The notes beneath the pieces are model-generated. The model ran no database searches, was not told the DNA's origin, and saw only the letters and a program-made list of their open reading frames with translations. Both the position numbers and the translations under genes were made by a program. DNA of 64,000 nt from positions 310,001 through 374,000 of the forward strand of contig JACCLO010000019.1 of the NCBI GenBank assembly GCA_029448655.1, read 5' to 3'. The DNA is from Wolfiporia cocos. Lineage: Eukaryota; Basidiomycota; Agaricomycetes; Polyporales; Phaeolaceae. Of the stretch, positions 1 through 10,980 are shown piece by piece. The number at the start of each line of letters is the position of its first letter. Positions within the stretch are counted from its first letter, which is position 1.

Positions 1-2
1 TA

Positions 3-1979
3 TCGTGGTGGAGGTGGGACAACTATTGTACCGCCATCCCCCTGTCGGACCTCATAGTCCTGTACGGTGACGTCCACTGGTACTCCCAGGAAGAAGCGTC
101 GCCACGCACGAGAGCCGCCAGGCTCTTCAACCCGGAAACACCCGCACGCCGAGCAGTCGTCACCCCCGAAGGCAGCGAGACTCCACGACCGGAGGAACCG
201 GTCGACACGGAGCCCCTATTTGGGACGCTCCCCGATCTCCTCCCCTCCTATGAAAGGGGAACTCTGGAAATAATCGCGCAGCCGGAAAGAAGCGAGAATG
301 AATTGATGGGAAGGTTGCAGCGCACTCTGGAAGTGGCCGCCCCAGACGAAGTTCTGCAGGTGGGAAAAGAAGCTTACAGGGAGGCGCTGTACCAAGCCAA
401 GAACCACCTCTACAGCAACCTCGCGGCATACAAAAGCCGGGTAGACACGAATATGGAGACGGTCTGGAACAAGACCAACCAGATTCGGAGTCACAACCAA
501 GTGCTTCAAAATAGAATAGAAGCACTAGAGGAAGCGGAGAGTTTGCGGCAACAATTGGATACCCTTTCCGAAAATCGGTTCGTCCGCATAGAAAAAGATA
601 TCGCAGTACTGCAAAAGCGTCCGGCAGTCCCAACCGCGGGACCCAGCGGTGCCCAGGTCACGGCACTAATTAATAGAATTGACCAACTCGAAGCGGAGTT
701 AACCGCTCTAAAAAACGCACCGGCAGCCGCGACAGCAGCAGCCACCACGGTCAACTTCCAACAGACCAAACCGACTCAGCCGCCCAAATTCTCGGGCCCC
801 AAGGATTCCATCTCATCGAAAGAGTGGATCCAAAAGATGGGCATGTATTTCGCGGACGCCAAGATAACCCTCGAGGAAGACAAGGTCCGCCAAGCCCTGC
901 TACGGCTTACGGGCGAGGCCTACCAGTACATGTCACCGGTAGTTGATAAAATCGCCGCCGGACAAACCTCGGGGCACACCTGGAAAACGTTTGCGGAAAC
1001 AATCGAGAAGGTGTACGGCAAGAAGACGGACAAGGAAATTGCCGAAAAAGAGATTGAAGGGTACTTCGGAGACGAAGGGAAAAAGAAGCTCCAATCGGAC
1101 TTCTTCTCTTGGGCACAGAAGCTCAGGACCCTGGCTCGCCTGGCCGAGACTGACAACAAGACGTTGTTCAGTCATATCAAACGGATCCTCCCGGAAAAGG
1201 TGCGAGAGACCCTCGCTACCTTGGAATCGGTGCCCGGCTTTACAATGCCGACCGACTGGGAAATATACCTCGATATGGCCATCGACCTCTATAAGAGGCA
1301 ATACCCGGATAAGCTCAAAGGCAAGATCTTCGAGGAAGAAAAGAAGAAGGAGTCGTCGGGGTCTGGCAAGACCACTGACAAAGCTACGTCGAAGCCTGCC
1401 AAGGCTGATGACAAAGGCAAAGGCAAGGCAAAAGAAACCGGCTCTTACGGGAAGGACTGTCGCAAGCACCCTGGACAACACAAATGGGGCGACTGTCCTG
1501 AGAACCCTAAGAACAAGCCGAAGGAAGCCAAGCCGGCCAGTAGTGGAAGCGGAACGACGAAGCCGACAGGCTCGTCGAGCGGAACGCAACAGTCGGGCCA
1601 GAAGAAATTGGACCCGAAGAAAAAATACAAGGTCCGAGTTGTCAGCACCCAGGAACTGGTGACTGACGACGAAGATGAGTCCCCCCAAGCCACCGTAGGG
1701 ACCATCCGGACCAACGTTCCGAATCAACCAGAGGTGGTTCCTCTGGCCCCCACTACGCGCATCAGCGATGAGGAGAAAAGCGGGAGCCCGGTGCGATCGG
1801 CTGAAAGCACCAGCCCCGTCCAGACCCAGTCGACTGGTTCGACTTCGACTGCGCCTACACCGTCGGGCGACTCCATCAGGACACATCTGCCCTGGCTTCG
1901 CAAGCGGATAGCCGACTCCGCAAACACCCTGGGCATCTACGGAAGCTCTGCCTCGGGTTTTCTCACCGAGCACATGTGA
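3..1979 (+). CDS. Gag polyprotein, family A (5' partial)
   Basis: Structural protein of the virus-like particle. The frame is open from base 3; the first in-frame ATG is at 306, but the upstream codons read as sensible protein, so the true start is probably outside the window. Counting from 306, a coiled coil covers about residues 30-145, followed by a Ty3-type capsid region (proline-rich PPKFSG entry, then EWIQKMGMYF), about residues 155-345. The tail is Lys/Ser-rich with one unusual Cys/His cluster (DCRKHPGQHKWGDC) instead of a canonical CX2CX4HX4C knuckle. The end is acidic and Ser/Thr-rich. The stop TGA (1977-1979) shares its last base with the pol ATG, forming TGATG, so Pol is probably made by termination-reinitiation or by a -1 shift. 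Gag identity is inferred from position and capsid-like features. Confidence 0.88.
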   Translation, partial: SWWRWDNYCTAIPLSDLIVLYGDVHWYSQEEASPRTRAARLFNPETPARRAVVTPEGSETPRPEEPVDTEPLFGTLPDLLPSYERGTLEIIAQPERSENELMGRLQRTLEVAAPDEVLQVGKEAYREALYQAKNHLYSNLAAYKSRVDTNMETVWNKTNQIRSHNQVLQNRIEALEEAESLRQQLDTLSENRFVRIEKDIAVLQKRPAVPTAGPSGAQVTALINRIDQLEAELTALKNAPAAATAAATTVNFQQTKPTQPPKFSGPKDSISSKEWIQKMGMYFADAKITLEEDKVRQALLRLTGEAYQYMSPVVDKIAAGQTSGHTWKTFAETIEKVYGKKTDKEIAEKEIEGYFGDEGKKKLQSDFFSWAQKLRTLARLAETDNKTLFSHIKRILPEKVRETLATLESVPGFTMPTDWEIYLDMAIDLYKRQYPDKLKGKIFEEEKKKESSGSGKTTDKATSKPAKADDKGKGKAKETGSYGKDCRKHPGQHKWGDCPENPKNKPKEAKPASSGSGTTKPTGSSSGTQQSGQKKLDPKKKYKVRVVSTQELVTDDEDESPQATVGTIRTNVPNQPEVVPLAPTTRISDEEKSGSPVRSAESTSPVQTQSTGSTSTAPTPSGDSIRTHLPWLRKRIADSANTLGIYGSSASGFLTEHM

Positions 1980-4900
1980 TGACCTGCCCACTTGTGCTCC
2001 CGTGTAATTTTAGTCCCATACCCGCTGTAAAGAGTGTATTCGAGTCAATGTATCATATTTTTGGCAACGATGCGCGCGACTTCGCTCGATCATTCCGTGT
2101 CGAAGTAACACTCTGGGTATATGGGCAAAAAGTGCAGGCTCTGGCTTTAATCGACAGCGGCGCAACCATATCGGTCATATCACAACGATTGGTCGATAAA
2201 CATAAGCTGGTCACCGACAAACTAGCGTTTCCCATTACGGTTACAAACGCAGACGGAACAGAAAACGTCGCCGGCCGCTTAACGCAATCAGTAAAAGCAT
2301 TCATGCAACATGGCACACACAAGGAAAAAATAGGTCTGACGGTCATGCACCTAGAACCAGACCTAATCCTTGGCTATGACTGGTTGCGTCTCCACAATCC
2401 TACCTTTGATTGGAGGAAAGGAGAAATGGAATACGCACGCTGTACACACGACCAACCCTACGCCAGAAAAAAGGGTAACCGCCCTTCTGAGGAGGAAGCA
2501 GTTGAACTCCCAGAAAAGGAAATCATCGAAGTAAATTCGATTTGGGACACTCCGGTGGACATATTAGGAGAGGAGGACCCCGAAAATCCCTTGATCGCTT
2601 GGGTGGCAACCCTTGACGACGAGGAAATGAACCTGCTGACACAGTTGGTAGCCGAGGTACTTGACAAAGACCTCGACGAAGCAGACGACCGTGAGGAAAA
2701 CACACCACCGATCGACATTGAAAAATGGCGATCGTTAGTGCCCGAACAATACCAAGAGTATGGGCCAACGGTGTTCTCACAAAAGGCGTCAGAGAGGATG
2801 CCGGAACGGAAGCCCTGGGATCATGCCATAATACTTGAACCAGACGCGCAGCTTCCTCCCCCGGTAAAACCATACAAAATGTCTCCCCAAGAGCGTAATA
2901 GCTTGGATGAGTGGATAGACACCGAACTACGGAAGGGTTACATTCGACCATCCGAAAGTCCAATGGCATCCCCGGTCTTCTTTGTCCATAAAAAGGACGG
3001 AGGACTAAGGATGGTTGTCGATTACAGGAGGCTAAACGAAATAACCGTAAAAAATCGTTATCCGATACCTCGGATCGATGACCTAATCGATCAATTGTCC
3101 CATGCGACCATCTTCACCAAAATCGACCTTAGATGGGGATATAACAATGTCCGCATCAAGGAAGGTGATGAATGGAAGACGGCGTTTATTACACACCGTG
3201 GACTATACGAGGCAACGGTAATGTATTTCGGTTTCTGCAATGCCCCCGCAACGTTCCAAGCGATGATGAACTCTATCCTCGCACCGTTCATTCGGACCGG
3301 CAAGGTGGTTGTCTACCTAGACGACATCTTGATTTTCGGGAATGATATGGAGGAACATCGGCGACTTACCAAAGGGGTTCTCCAAACCCTGAAGGACTCG
3401 GACTTGTATGCTAAGCCCGAAAAGTGCTTCTTCGAACAGTCTTCCATCGAATACCTAGGAATGATCATATCCGATGGTAACATCATGATGGACCCGAAGA
3501 AGTACGCCGGAGTTCAGGACTGGCCCAGACCTACTAAGGTCAAAGAGGTTCAAGCATTCCTTGGATTCGCCAATTTTTACAGGCGATTCATAGAAGGCTT
3601 CTCAAAAATAGCCAAACCACTCACCATGCTGACCAAAAAGTCAGAAGCTTGGCATTGGGACGCCGAGCAGGAAAATGCCTTCCAAACCCTAAAGGAAGCA
3701 TTTACCAAAGCGCCCGTGCTTCGAATTCCGTCGCACGATCAGCCTTTCCGCGTAGAAACAGATGCGTCAGACTTCGCTACCGGAGCAGTACTATCTCAGT
3801 TAGATCCTACGGATAAAAAATTCCACCCCGTGGCGTACTATAGCAAATCGCTAAGTGCCCCGGAAAGGAACTACGAGATCTACGACAAGGAAATGTTGGC
3901 TGTCATCAGGGCTCTAGAGGAGTGGCGACACTACCTAGAGGGACACCCTGAAAAATTCGAGATATGGTCGGATCATCTAAACCTGACCTATTTCAAAACG
4001 GCGCAAAAACTGACGAGACGACAAGCCCGCTGGGCACTGTACCTCTCACGCTTCAACTTCCAAATGAAGCACAAACCTGGCAAAACAATGCTAACCGCGG
4101 ATCCTCTGTCCAGGCGGCCAGACCATGAGGAGGGGGTGGATCTCGACAATCGCGACCAGGTTCTTCTGAAACCTGAGTGGTTCGAGCAAGAGTACATGGC
4201 AATGGCTCTTGATACCTCCCATGCTGCCCCACAATCGGAAGATGAATCGATACTCCGAGAGATTCGCAAAGCGTTGCTAGACGACAAGGTCACAAAAGAC
4301 TACAAGGAGCTGCTCTCATCCGGCCCTCGTGAATTCAAAAAAGACCTATCAGAATGGAACTACGAAGGAGGGTTACTCCTCCGAAGAGGCAAAGTCTACG
4401 TTCCAGCTACACCAGCGGATATCAGACGGCAAGTGGTCGAGTATCATCACGATCACAAGTCAGCTGGGCATTTCGGACGCTACAAAACGTACGAATTGCT
4501 AAGCCGCAACTATTGGTGGCCCGGAATGTTCGTTTACGTCAAAAAATACGTAGACGGATGTGACACATGCCAACGTATGAAGAACCACCCGCAGAAGCCG
4601 TACGGCCCCCTGCAACCCTTACCGGTGCCGTCAGGCCCGTGGGAAGTGGTGACAATAGACCTGATTACTCAGCTACCCCCATCGGGAATGCATGACGCGA
4701 TCATGGTCGTAGTGGATCGGTTGACCAAAAGAGCAAGGTTTTTCCCAATCGAAAATACCTTCTCAACAAAAGACCTAGCTACGATACTCTATCAAAAGGT
4801 ATATCCCTTACACGGGTTACCGAAACAGATAGTATCGGACAGAGGGACACAATTCGCCTCAAAACTATTTGGTGAATGGTGCACCCTGCTGGGAATTCAA

Positions 4901-6406
4901 AGGTCGATGACTACTGCGTACCATCCGCAGGCAGACGGACAAACCGAACGAGTAAACCAAATACTCGAACAGTACCTACGGTGCTATATCAATACGTACC
5001 AAAAAGATAACTGGTCGGAGTTCCTGCCAACAGCGGAATTTGCGTACAATAATGCAGCCAGCGAAACTACCAAGGAATCTCTGTTCCTGGTGGAATTAGG
5101 TCGTCATCCTATTGCAGGACCAAGCAGTTTCGAACCAAGTCGAAATAAAGACTTAGTAGAAATTGCGAACAAACGGTTCTCTGCACAAGAGAAAGCGAAG
5201 GCGGCAATGAAAATTGCAGCCGAAAGATGGTCCTGGTACTATGACCAGAAGAAGCAAGTTGTCCCCTTCAAAGTGGGCGACAAAGTACTCGTGGACGTGC
5301 GAAGTTGGCAAGACACTGAAAGAAGCCTAGCCCCTCGCTACATCGGCCCATTCCGAATCACGGAGAAATTGGGACCGGTAACGTTCAAGGTGTACATGGA
5401 CGCACAATATAGGGCTTATCACCCTGTGTTCCATGCTTCAAAATTGGTCATGTACAAGGAATCAACCATCGAAGGTCAGAAAAGTCACCCTCCAGCGGCC
5501 GACAGGCCAATGGATATGGAAGACCCGGAAGAATGGGAAGTGGAAGCCATTCTCGACCATCGTAACCGACGCGGCCGGTGGGAATACCTTATCCATTGGA
5601 AAGGCACCGGACCTGCGGAGGACACGTGGGAAATCGAGGAACACCTGGCTAACGCTAAGGAGATACTGGACGAGTACAAGGCAAAATACTCAGCCCTTAG
5701 TACCGACCCAAATCAACCCCTTCGCCGATCAACTAGACTCGGCGGAACACGGCAAACAATAGCCGTCTTCGACCCTGACTCACCAGATTGGGATTCAGAC
5801 ACATGTGTCTGGCCTGATGACTGGCCCCAATACCGAGACGATGTCGACCCTACACAACCGAAAGTGTACTACAAGCGCGACCCTTTTACAGGGCAATGGG
5901 TACATTCCGATGTTGAGTTCAACGAAGACATGGAAATCGAAGTAGGAGTCAATGGCAAACTACCGACCAGGGGAACAACCGATGCGATCGGCTATGATCT
6001 ATACGCCGCGCAGGATATCCTAATTAATTCATGGAAATCCGCCTCGGTCCCCACCGATATTCGTATCAAAGTTCCTTACGGGACATACGGTCGGATAGCG
6101 CCAAGGTCTGGACTTGCGAAAAAGGGCATCGATGTCCTCGCAGGTGTAATAGACCACGACTACCGCGGAGAAGTCTTTGTCATGTTGATGAACCTCACTG
6201 GAGACCCGTACCAAGTAAAGAAAGGCGACAGAATTGCCCAGCTAATCTGCGAAGTAGCGATCACGCCCGAAATACAGGAATCCATGACCAAGGAGAAGTT
6301 CGAGAAAGACATTCGACCTCACCTACATGGAAGTGGGCCCTACAACGAGCAGTTCAACAAGCCAACCAAGCGCGGTACACAAGGTTTTGGATCGACAGGA
6401 CGATAA
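1979..6406 (+). CDS. Pol polyprotein, family A: PR-RT-RNase H-IN-chromodomain-dUTPase
   Basis: About 1475 aa, start at ATG 1979. Aspartic protease has the LIDSGA active site near residue 60. Reverse transcriptase has FTKIDLRWGY and catalytic YLDD at about 447-450. RNase H has its first Asp (ETDAS) near 596 and the NYEIYDKE helix. Integrase has an HHCC zinc domain (His ~824/825, Cys ~862/865) and a D,D35E core (Asp ~895, Asp ~955, Glu ~991). A chromodomain follows at about 1188-1240 (YLIHWKG). The last ~150 residues form a trimeric-type dUTPase with all five motifs: GYDLYAA, GRIAPRSGLA, a GVIDHDYRGE stretch, GDRIAQLI and RGTQGFGSTG. dUTPase hydrolyses dUTP and would limit uracil incorporation during reverse transcription; that role here is inference. 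The frame is intact and the catalytic residues I can recognise are present. Confidence 0.95.
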   Translation: MTCPLVLPCNFSPIPAVKSVFESMYHIFGNDARDFARSFRVEVTLWVYGQKVQALALIDSGATISVISQRLVDKHKLVTDKLAFPITVTNADGTENVAGRLTQSVKAFMQHGTHKEKIGLTVMHLEPDLILGYDWLRLHNPTFDWRKGEMEYARCTHDQPYARKKGNRPSEEEAVELPEKEIIEVNSIWDTPVDILGEEDPENPLIAWVATLDDEEMNLLTQLVAEVLDKDLDEADDREENTPPIDIEKWRSLVPEQYQEYGPTVFSQKASERMPERKPWDHAIILEPDAQLPPPVKPYKMSPQERNSLDEWIDTELRKGYIRPSESPMASPVFFVHKKDGGLRMVVDYRRLNEITVKNRYPIPRIDDLIDQLSHATIFTKIDLRWGYNNVRIKEGDEWKTAFITHRGLYEATVMYFGFCNAPATFQAMMNSILAPFIRTGKVVVYLDDILIFGNDMEEHRRLTKGVLQTLKDSDLYAKPEKCFFEQSSIEYLGMIISDGNIMMDPKKYAGVQDWPRPTKVKEVQAFLGFANFYRRFIEGFSKIAKPLTMLTKKSEAWHWDAEQENAFQTLKEAFTKAPVLRIPSHDQPFRVETDASDFATGAVLSQLDPTDKKFHPVAYYSKSLSAPERNYEIYDKEMLAVIRALEEWRHYLEGHPEKFEIWSDHLNLTYFKTAQKLTRRQARWALYLSRFNFQMKHKPGKTMLTADPLSRRPDHEEGVDLDNRDQVLLKPEWFEQEYMAMALDTSHAAPQSEDESILREIRKALLDDKVTKDYKELLSSGPREFKKDLSEWNYEGGLLLRRGKVYVPATPADIRRQVVEYHHDHKSAGHFGRYKTYELLSRNYWWPGMFVYVKKYVDGCDTCQRMKNHPQKPYGPLQPLPVPSGPWEVVTIDLITQLPPSGMHDAIMVVVDRLTKRARFFPIENTFSTKDLATILYQKVYPLHGLPKQIVSDRGTQFASKLFGEWCTLLGIQRSMTTAYHPQADGQTERVNQILEQYLRCYINTYQKDNWSEFLPTAEFAYNNAASETTKESLFLVELGRHPIAGPSSFEPSRNKDLVEIANKRFSAQEKAKAAMKIAAERWSWYYDQKKQVVPFKVGDKVLVDVRSWQDTERSLAPRYIGPFRITEKLGPVTFKVYMDAQYRAYHPVFHASKLVMYKESTIEGQKSHPPAADRPMDMEDPEEWEVEAILDHRNRRGRWEYLIHWKGTGPAEDTWEIEEHLANAKEILDEYKAKYSALSTDPNQPLRRSTRLGGTRQTIAVFDPDSPDWDSDTCVWPDDWPQYRDDVDPTQPKVYYKRDPFTGQWVHSDVEFNEDMEIEVGVNGKLPTRGTTDAIGYDLYAAQDILINSWKSASVPTDIRIKVPYGTYGRIAPRSGLAKKGIDVLAGVIDHDYRGEVFVMLMNLTGDPYQVKKGDRIAQLICEVAITPEIQESMTKEKFEKDIRPHLHGSGPYNEQFNKPTKRGTQGFGSTGR

Positions 6407-6483
6407 AAGTGGAAAAATCGTAAAGTCTAACCCTTCAATGGGCTCTAGCACAACTTCTACTCTCAACGGGGTCGTTGAAATCT

Positions 6484-6493
6484 AAGGGGGGGG
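6484..6493 (+). other. Polypurine tract of family A
   Basis: AAGGGGGGGG lies three bases before the TGTCAC start of the 3' LTR, the usual position of the plus-strand primer. Confidence 0.8.
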
Positions 6494-6496
6494 TAA

Positions 6497-7115
6497 TGTC
6501 ACAAGAATTCTCCTAGTTTCCCTATATTTCTTACTATTTTTCCGGCAATTCTACGAATTATCTACGACTTTCTAGACCAATAACTAGCTTATCTGGTTCA
6601 TAAGTTAACGGTTACATACGTGCCGAATGATGGCCGCGCTATCTCCCGTAACGACGGTCTTATCTTATCACTAGTAGTTACCATCAGTCACATGTCTAGT
6701 TCTAGCCAATCGGACATCCCGTCCGGAAGCAGTCAGCGTATAAACGTCAGCGGACCGGGCTTTGGTCACGCCCCGTCTTTGTAATGACAAGAGCGCAAAA
6801 CGCCATTCGCGCGGCCTACGCCGCCTTCCTATATCCCGGTTTTGATCGGCATATGTATTTATCGTATATTACTAAGTACTTAGGTACCTGGGGACTTGTA
6901 CATACGAATACGGACATTAGTATTATCTAATAAGACTGTTAGGGGTCTTATTTATCATGTATATATACTGGACTTGCTGAGCGCTATTGCCTCAGTTCTA
7001 TTCATTGCATTCATACTACGAGTTAACCACTCCGCGTATCCTGCTTAACTCTTACAACTATCCTGCCTAACCAGCAAACCAAGCAACTATTACAAGTAAG
7101 TGTTATCTTGTGTTA
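6497..7115 (+). repeat. 3' LTR of family A (about 619 bp)
   Basis: Starts TGTCACAAG right after the polypurine tract and ends near TTGTGTTA at 7115, where family C coding sequence resumes on the other strand. The relic at 28040-28609 aligns with its inner part and ends in TGTGTCA, so the last bases here carry a substitution. A TATA motif (TATATATA) is at about 6960-6967. The right edge is certain to within a few bases. Confidence 0.8.
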
Positions 7116-10100
7116 GGAACTTGCGGGTTTCCAAGTGCGTGTCGATCTGCATTTGGAGCTCGACATAGTGCGTCATGAGCCCCATGCTGTTGGTTGATCC
7201 GTCCGCGTTGAACAGCTTGATAGGGCGGTCCAGTGGGATCTGCTCGAGTCGGTGTTCCTCCACGTAGGACTTACTGATCACCGATCCAGTGGAACCGGAA
7301 TCGATGAGAGCCTTTGTGAAGAGGGCGCGTCCGTCGGGGCGGTGGAGAGTGATCGGTACTTCGATCTGCTTTCCCCGTTTTCCCGTCTGGATGACCACTA
7401 CACTTCCCCTGAGTTTTTCACCAGTTGAACCGAAACCCTGTGTTCCTCGCGTGGTTTCGCGGATCGATTTGACGATCTTGGTGTTGGGTGTCATATTGCA
7501 TTCGAGTATGAACTGGGTGATTCTGTCCCCATACTCTACCTGATAATCTGCTCCGGTCTGATTATTCAGTATGACTTTTACTCGGCCGGTGTAGTCTTCG
7601 TCTACTACACCGCCTTCCACGTCGACTCCCTTGAGGGCGAGTCCGGATCGTGGAGCAATACGTCCGTATACACCGGCTGGCATCCTGATCTTGATGCCAG
7701 TATCTACGGTGATACGTTTCCCATTAGGAACGACGACCTCCTCCGCAGAGTAGAGGTCGTACCCGGCGGCACCTTCGCTTTTGCGCTCAGGTGGGATTGC
7801 CCGCGGGTGGTCTAGGTATATGTCGAGCGTGACTGTCCTTTTCTTGACGCGTCTACGCCGCACTTTCTTTTCTGATTTCTTAGTGGCACCTGATGCGTCT
7901 GCCATTTCCACATCAGGTGTCACTACCGGGTCCACATCCATCGGAACATATGTTACATTAGCATTGGAGGAATTAAGCACGGTATTTGCCTCCCGCCACG
8001 CTCCAGTGGGAGGCACCTCTAAGGCTGTTACAAACGAGTCGTCGGAGCATGTTGAAGCTCCGTCGTCGTCATCTATGTCCGATTCTACAGATGCGAGAGT
8101 TACAGATACTGATTCTGATATCGGGGCCCCGGTTCCTAGCCCATATAGTCCATCCACCGGCTCGTCGTTCTCCGTGGCAGCCGAGTCACTTTTTTTGGAG
8201 TTTACTGGTTCTTCTACTTCCAATACTGAAAAGCGATTCGAGGGGGAGGGACTTACCTGAGTGGGTGCGAACCCGGCTTCTTTTGCGGCGTCAGGGTTCT
8301 CCTTGGCCCAGGTGGCCACCATTCGGACAAAGTCCTCCTGGGGGATCTCGCTAAGGACCGTGGGAGCTTCATTCCCTGCAATAGCCTGCCGAGTTCGCTG
8401 CGTTCCGGATCCACTGGCGGCGGGGGTGGTGTTGGTCTTGGGCCGCCAGTTCGGCTGGTGCCAGGATGTCTTGGTGCATCCCTTACCAGGTGCCTCGGCC
8501 TGCGTCTTGCTACAAGAGTGGCACTTCCTCTTGAGCAAGTTTGCCCGTTCCTCCGCAGTTGGTTCCGCTCGGGGAGCGCGCTCGGGCTTAGCACGCTCCT
8601 TGCCCTTGTCCGTGGTGCTCCTACCGCTCCGCAGTTTTTCCTCGTCCCGGAGTCGACGCATCGCATTGTCGGTCCGGAGGATGGCCTGTTTCCAGGATTC
8701 GTAATCCTCCGGGATCTGGACATTGTACCCACGCTGCGACTTGTCGTTGACGGTGGCGGCGACGAATGCCTGGTGGACCGAGGAATAAATGTCCTTGGGG
8801 ATGGCCCTGGTGACCCAGCTATGGACTACCTGGTTCTCCCGGTCGTATTTAGCTTCTCCCAGGAGCCGTTCCAGTTCCTGGAAGTATTCCTCGCCTTTAC
8901 CGAGCGTCATGGTGAGTCGCTCTGCCGCTACTGCCGCCTTCTTCTCCAGGTCCGGGTCATCAAACTTTTGGTGCAGCTCCCAGACGAACCGTTGCCAGCT
9001 GATCCTCCACTGTCCTCCCAGGTAGTGTTCCCTGGTGAACGCCGTTACCCATGCATCAACCTTAGGGCCGCGGATCAGCGAGATTGCCGCGCCCACCTTC
9101 TTGGAGTCGGTGAAGAGGATGGGGGCATTGTCGTCGATATACAGCTGGAGCCGCATATACCAGTCCGTGAATCAGGTGCCGGTGAAAGCCTCCGGTTCCC
9201 TGACCTTGGACTTGTACCGGGGGTCGGGCTGTGGCTCGGGCAGTATCGAATATGCGTCCCACTGCGATGATGCCGGTTTCATTGGCCTCCACATAGACGC
9301 ACGAGTTCCCTGGAGAGGCGCGGCTCCCCAGGTGTTCACGGGCGCGTTCTGTGTCAGCACTGGGTTACCGAACATGTCATGCGTCGGTGGTGGGCGGACT
9401 GCCTGGGCGAAGGTGTCGGGGCGGACGGGTGCCGGGGCCGTGAGTACCGGTGGCGTGTAGCCGGGCAGGAATGGGTTGGTCTGCCGGGAGTTTCCACGAG
9501 TTGGCGGGGTGGGGAGAGGTCGGGATCCGCGCGGTGTCCGCTGGGGTGAGTGCATGTGCACCGATCGGACCCAGTTTTCTACCGGGCGAAACCGACTTTC
9601 TGCCTGCGAGACGGGTGTCCTGACGGGGGGTGGTGCCTGGCTGTGAAGTGATGCCGCGTCTCCGGCTTGGAGAGCGTCCGCTTGCAGCCGTTGTGCCTCC
9701 CGTAGGAACCGGGCTCCCATTTCTTGCGACCATGTCCCTACCGCTACCATTGCCTGGGCCACCTGTTGACATCGTGCGCCGAAATCTGCCGTCGTGGGGT
9801 TGGGCGGGAATGCCCACTGCATAGCGAGCGGCGAGTCGATGTGGCCTAGCTGGTTGTCCGCGCGCACCGTGTTCGACTGCTCCTTTGCCATCCGGAAAGC
9901 CATGTTTATCCTTTCCATGCCGGGACCTTGGTCCTCCACTGACCCACCAAGGACGAGTGAGCGAGGGGGTCGGTGTTCTCCTATGGTCTCGGTGTGGGCC
10001 GGAGCCACTTCCACCTGTGGACGTGGGGCGTGCATGCTGTCGGCTACCAAAAGGAGGGAGAATTCCTCCGGTAGTCCGTGCACTTGGTAATTTACCCACT

Positions 10101-10212
10101 GTCCTGGCAGGAATGGGTTCGTGACGGCGGAGCCGGGGAGCGGAACGTCGGCCGGGGTTGGGGCGTCAGTCCTTGGGTTGCGGATGTAGTCGATGTCGTG
10201 GGGGGCGGCCAT
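7116..10212 (-). pseudogene. Gag-dUTPase-protease polyprotein, family C (one stop, truncated)
   Basis: ATG at 10212. Gag comes first (AFRMAKEQSNTVRAD and TDWYMRLQLYID are shared with copy D), with one nonsense TGA at 9174-9172 where D has a glycine codon. After a Lys/Arg-rich Cys cluster (CHSCSK) and a long acidic Ser-rich spacer, the same frame continues into a complete dUTPase: GYDLYSAEE, GRIAPRSGLA, GVVDEDYTGR, YGDRITQFI and RGTQGFGSTG, about 7790-7420. Directly downstream is an aspartic protease (LIDSGSTGSVIS, near 7290). The frame stops at 7116, where element A interrupts it. Placing dUTPase between Gag and protease differs from families A and B, where it ends Pol. No frameshift is needed between Gag, dUTPase and protease. 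Apart from the one stop and the truncation the frame is well preserved. Confidence 0.88.
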
Positions 10213-10968
10213 TGTATGTAGAATGAAAGTTTGTATGTAAGAAAGATGTAGTCGCGATTAAGACCGCTACCTGCCCACTGTGGCGCCTCCGAAGAGCTAT
10301 CGGGGTGGTAACTAGAAAGTCTCGATCCACTACAAACTGCGTCCACCTCTTTTCGGAGATGTGCCAAGAAACGCTAAGGGGTTTTCTTCCCAAAGCCGGC
10401 GAGAAAACGCAGCCTCCGAAGCCTCGTCCAGCCCTGAAGCTAATTCAGGATACCGGGGGCACGGGAACTATCCGCCTATGTGGTGGGGCATGTAAAAGTT
10501 CTACCGTATGGCGGCAAGTGCCGGTACAGTACTAGGCGATTTCCTGCCTCTTCAGCCGCGGGTTACGCGCTGGGTTGTATAGTAACGGGGGCGCGGTAAT
10601 GCGCGTATCGTCGGGGCAGTAAGGCCCGTAAATAGACGACCAGTGCCTCTGTACACTGCCACAGGGCCCCTTAACGCTTTTGACTATTACGCGTCGGGTA
10701 CACAGTTACTGTGGTGGGGTTGTGACCCAAGACCTTTACGACCGCGTTGCACGGTGTTGGTCCAGTAGCTTAGAAGCAACGGTAGGAGAGGTCCCCTACA
10801 CGCTGTTCGCGAGATTCCCCCAGAACTCTAATCCCTTAACCCTGGGATGTGGCGGGTATGAAAACCAATCACGTGCTCGGAGAACCGAAGTTCAACAAGA
10901 GCGAAAGAGAGGTGCACTTTGCCCCTAGTGCGCCGGGGTTGTGTAGGGTAAACCGCTACACGGGGTGG
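10213..10968 (-). other. Leader of family C element
   Basis: About 760 bases between priming site and gag ATG. It is alignable with the leader of copy D (11933-12596), so it is a real conserved part of the element. I see only short, non-conserved ORFs, so unlike B and K this family has no ORF0 here. GC-rich inverted segments suggest a structured RNA leader. Confidence 0.6.
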
Positions 10969-10979
10969 AGACTCGTCTT
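10969..10979 (-). promoter_or_regulatory. Self-primer binding site, family C
   Basis: On the minus strand AAGACGAGTCT starts one base after the LTR end. It is a perfect complement of AGACTCGTCTT in the LTR (plus coordinates 11074-11084), which begins 32 bases after a TATATA motif, where transcription should start. This is the geometry of Tf1-type self-priming. Confidence 0.72.
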
Positions 10980-10980
10980 A

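Larger units (their letters stand above)
1..7115 (+). mobile_element. Family A Ty3/Gypsy element, 3' part (5' end outside window)
   Basis: The element enters the window already inside gag and runs through pol, polypurine tract and a 3' LTR ending at about 7115. Immediately after it, a minus-strand family C element resumes in the middle of its protease region, so A is nested in C. The 5' LTR, leader and any ORF0 lie left of base 1, so neither the target duplication nor the priming site can be checked. Both reading frames are open, so this copy looks young. Confidence 0.9.

Noticed and set aside
933..1991. Long minus-strand frame opposite family A gag
   Set aside because: Shadow of the gag reading frame; Arg/Leu-rich composition typical of antisense to a GC-rich coding frame.
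8458..9270. Plus-strand frame of 270 codons opposite family C gag
   Set aside because: Antisense shadow; no domain, and the minus strand carries the conserved polyprotein.
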